Positions 61,824-64,000 of a stretch of 64,000 nt of DNA are shown here, piece by piece (position 1 is the first letter of the stretch; every line of letters begins with the position of its first letter). The stretch is from Schistocerca nitens (lineage: Eukaryota; Arthropoda; Insecta; Orthoptera; Acrididae). The translations under genes and the position numbers were made by a program. The notes under the pieces were generated by a model. That model was not told the DNA's origin, did no database searches, and saw only the letters and a list, made by a program, of their open reading frames with translations. Location: positions 344,482,650 through 344,546,649 of the forward strand of contig NC_064619.1 in assembly GCF_023898315.1 (NCBI RefSeq), given 5' to 3'.

Positions 61824-64000
61824 TTCGATGCAGGAGTGATGGTACTTGTGACACATGCATTAAGTATTCTTTGCCAGAATACACAGGTGTCCCGGTTCCA
61901 GAATAGAATCCACTGGGCGCTCAGCTACAGAAACCGTTCACCTGAAGGTAACACCAATTGGCTCATCGAAACATTGTGGAATCGTGAAGATACAGATGCA
62001 ACCTGAGAAAGAATACAGTAGATAAATGTAACATTGGCCATGTCTTGTATACGATTTCATTTTTGGTTGCATTGAATTTACTTAGAATCCTTCAATAAAT
62101 TTAAGTTTTGCATTCACTTTGCCTATTACTGATTTTATGTGATCATGTGCTTAAGACGTTCACCATTGACCTAGTGATAGGGACCTGTCAGGTACTTGTC
62201 TTTTTTACTATAGGAAACACTTGACATGTATGTACTTTTAATGAGAGTTGCCATTATTATATCAAGTGGAAATTTTGTCGAAGTATTTCTGCATTTCGTT
62301 AAACGGTTCTCACACAGGACACACTCTTCACGTTACAAAACGCGCCAGATGTAGTGTCCACCATGGCTGCCGCACGCTCTGAAACGACCTGCCAAATCTA
62401 ACGGAACGTGCTGCTGTTCGTGACTGGCAGGCGCAGCGCTCTCCAGCATCAGTGCTTGGCTGTATCTGGCGCGCAAATCACACAGATTCTTTACGAATAT
62501 GGACGCATGTAAAATAGCAGCAGCAGCTCTTTTAGCTGTTGTCGAAGAAGAGAAAATCGCGAAGAGCTTTCTGGAGTGAACGGTGGCTTGAACATTGAAT
62601 TCCTGGTTGAGGAGCATTACATAATGCTGTATAACTATCTGAGACACATATTAATAGAAGCTACTCATTAACTCAGTAGAATTTCCATCTCACTTTCGAT
62701 TTTCAGTTGAATAAAGTATAGTCTCTAAAGTCTGTTTATGCATTATAATATCCGTATTCTCGATGTTGTATTGACTACCATCCCTCCAAAGTAACGTATT
62801 TAATATAGGTTTCAATATGGGAATTCATTTCGTAATTTCAGTCGAGTGGAAGGGGAATTTTTTCGAAGCTGCTCACTATAATGTAAAAAGATATTTACCA
62901 GCTAGATACAAATGTGAGGCGGCCAATAAGACAAAGAGATAGGTACATATATTTTACACTAAGTTACAAACTTCCAGTATGTATCTTGTGTTTATTTTCG
63001 AACATAGACAGGCAGTCACACTAAGATTTCTGTTACTGGGGAAACATTGCAGTCGTTGTCTTATGGAACAACAATTGCAGCAATTATATTATTTATAATA
63101 AATAACGTTGACCTTTAATCAGGAAGACGCACTAAGGTGAAAAAAAATTTATCCTGTTACCTGTCTCCTTAAAGTTCTGACGCTATCAACTATGCTATGG
63201 CTTCAACAAAGCTGCAGCCCCTAAGTTACGGTATAACTTGTGTAACGGCTGTATCTGCAACTGCTGTTATGTGGTATTTAATTATTACAAATTCTATCGT
63301 AAATTACTAGCTTGTGATACATCATCATTGTGCCGTACCACTCAAACGGTGTATTATCATAGCACACGAGTGATAACATTAAAAATCATCAAATATGGGA
63401 AGCCTACAACTACCGACATGGCTGTGAAGAGGCGTTGACAAAGAGACGTTTACAAAATAACGTTTTAGACACGCGAAGAAGCTCCGTCCAACGTACAGAA
63501 ACTGTCCGGGATCATCTCATGTCGAGTCTGCCGCAGAGTACATATAAGGTTTCGTTTCTAACGAAAAATTGGCCAAATTTATACACGGGAAATATCGGTT
63601 TGTCAGCTAATCATTCTATAAAATAAAAGGTTGCCTCGTTGACTCATTAGTCCATTATTTAATAAAATGTCTACGAACACATATCATTTATCTTTCGCCA
63701 TTTTAAAAAAATGAGTGTTCAAAAATAGTTTTTTTTATACCAAAATTTTGTTAGGTGCTAATGTTGACGATGGCTGCGGTAGATGGGGCGGGTGAGGCAA
63801 CTAGTTACTATCCAATTGTACTCAGAGGTAATAGTCTGGTAAAGGTTGGGAACCAATGCCCTAGACGGAACATAACAGAAGTAACCAAAATCGAGCAGTC
63901 CCCATCTTTGGCATCTCCTGCGATCGCTGGCGACATCGGTACCTCGCACATGTGGAGCAACCTATCGATATTTCAAATTTACAACTACACTTTCTCCTAC
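61824..64000. other. AT-rich non-coding end of the window
   Basis: More than 2 kb without recognisable domains, element ends or tandem arrays. The short open frames show no family motifs. Confidence 0.5.

Overview
This window looks like repeat-rich intergenic or intronic DNA from a large orthopteran insect genome, most likely a Schistocerca-type grasshopper or locust. That assignment is inference. It rests mainly on the many tRNA-headed SINEs that end in a shared tail (around 'ggttcaaatggctctgagca' on one strand), which I associate with locust sequence, and on the density of Tc1/mariner, Gypsy, RTE-like, CR1/jockey-like and Penelope relics. I recognise no host protein-coding gene, no canonical host tRNA or rRNA gene, no CRISPR array and no bacterial-style operon. 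Every long protein signal belongs to a transposable element.

Layout. 1-10 kb: a tRNA-headed SINE, a mariner relic, a Tc1-like element with clean inverted repeats and one frameshift (4019-5425), and a DD41D-type element (6439-8374) carrying two SINEs and an unclassified 157-bp repeat that recurs at 9.7 kb. 10-18 kb: a foldback element with ~300-bp inverted arms (10161-13229) holding a 5'-truncated RTE-like LINE, then a Tc3-like relic, a transposase tail hit by a SINE, and a CR1/jockey-like LINE relic broken by two SINEs. 18-27 kb: two Tc1-like relics, simple repeats, and an unassigned repetitive block with a recurring 'ggctgaaggcc' motif.

27-40 kb: the main nested structure. A decayed 12.4-kb Gypsy retrotransposon (called Gypsy-A, minus strand, 27130-39508, AGCT target duplication) sits inside an RTE-like LINE fragment. 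It has itself received an apparently intact mariner (27597-28931) in its 3' LTR and SINEs at the gag-pol boundary and in its 5' LTR. 40-52 kb: a CpG-rich block with a (GGC)n run, a 5S rRNA-derived SINE, two Tc1-like relics, a Penelope-like coding end between 570-bp inverted arms (43841-45377), a second Penelope relic, and a SINE-in-SINE nest. 52.7-58.3 kb: a young, apparently complete Gypsy element (Gypsy-B, minus strand) with 475-bp LTRs that differ at two positions, a TTATT target duplication and one uninterrupted 1551-residue Gag-Pol frame. 58-64 kb: two SINEs of a further family, a third Penelope relic with a nested SINE, and otherwise unremarkable AT-rich sequence.

How the parts relate: the autonomous elements (Gypsy-B and the mariner) look recent and coding-competent. 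The non-autonomous SINEs show 8-13 bp target duplications, as expected from LINE-type retrotransposition. The nesting gives a relative order of insertion events. Boundaries and copy comparisons were read by eye. Family names come from recognised motifs, not from database searches.
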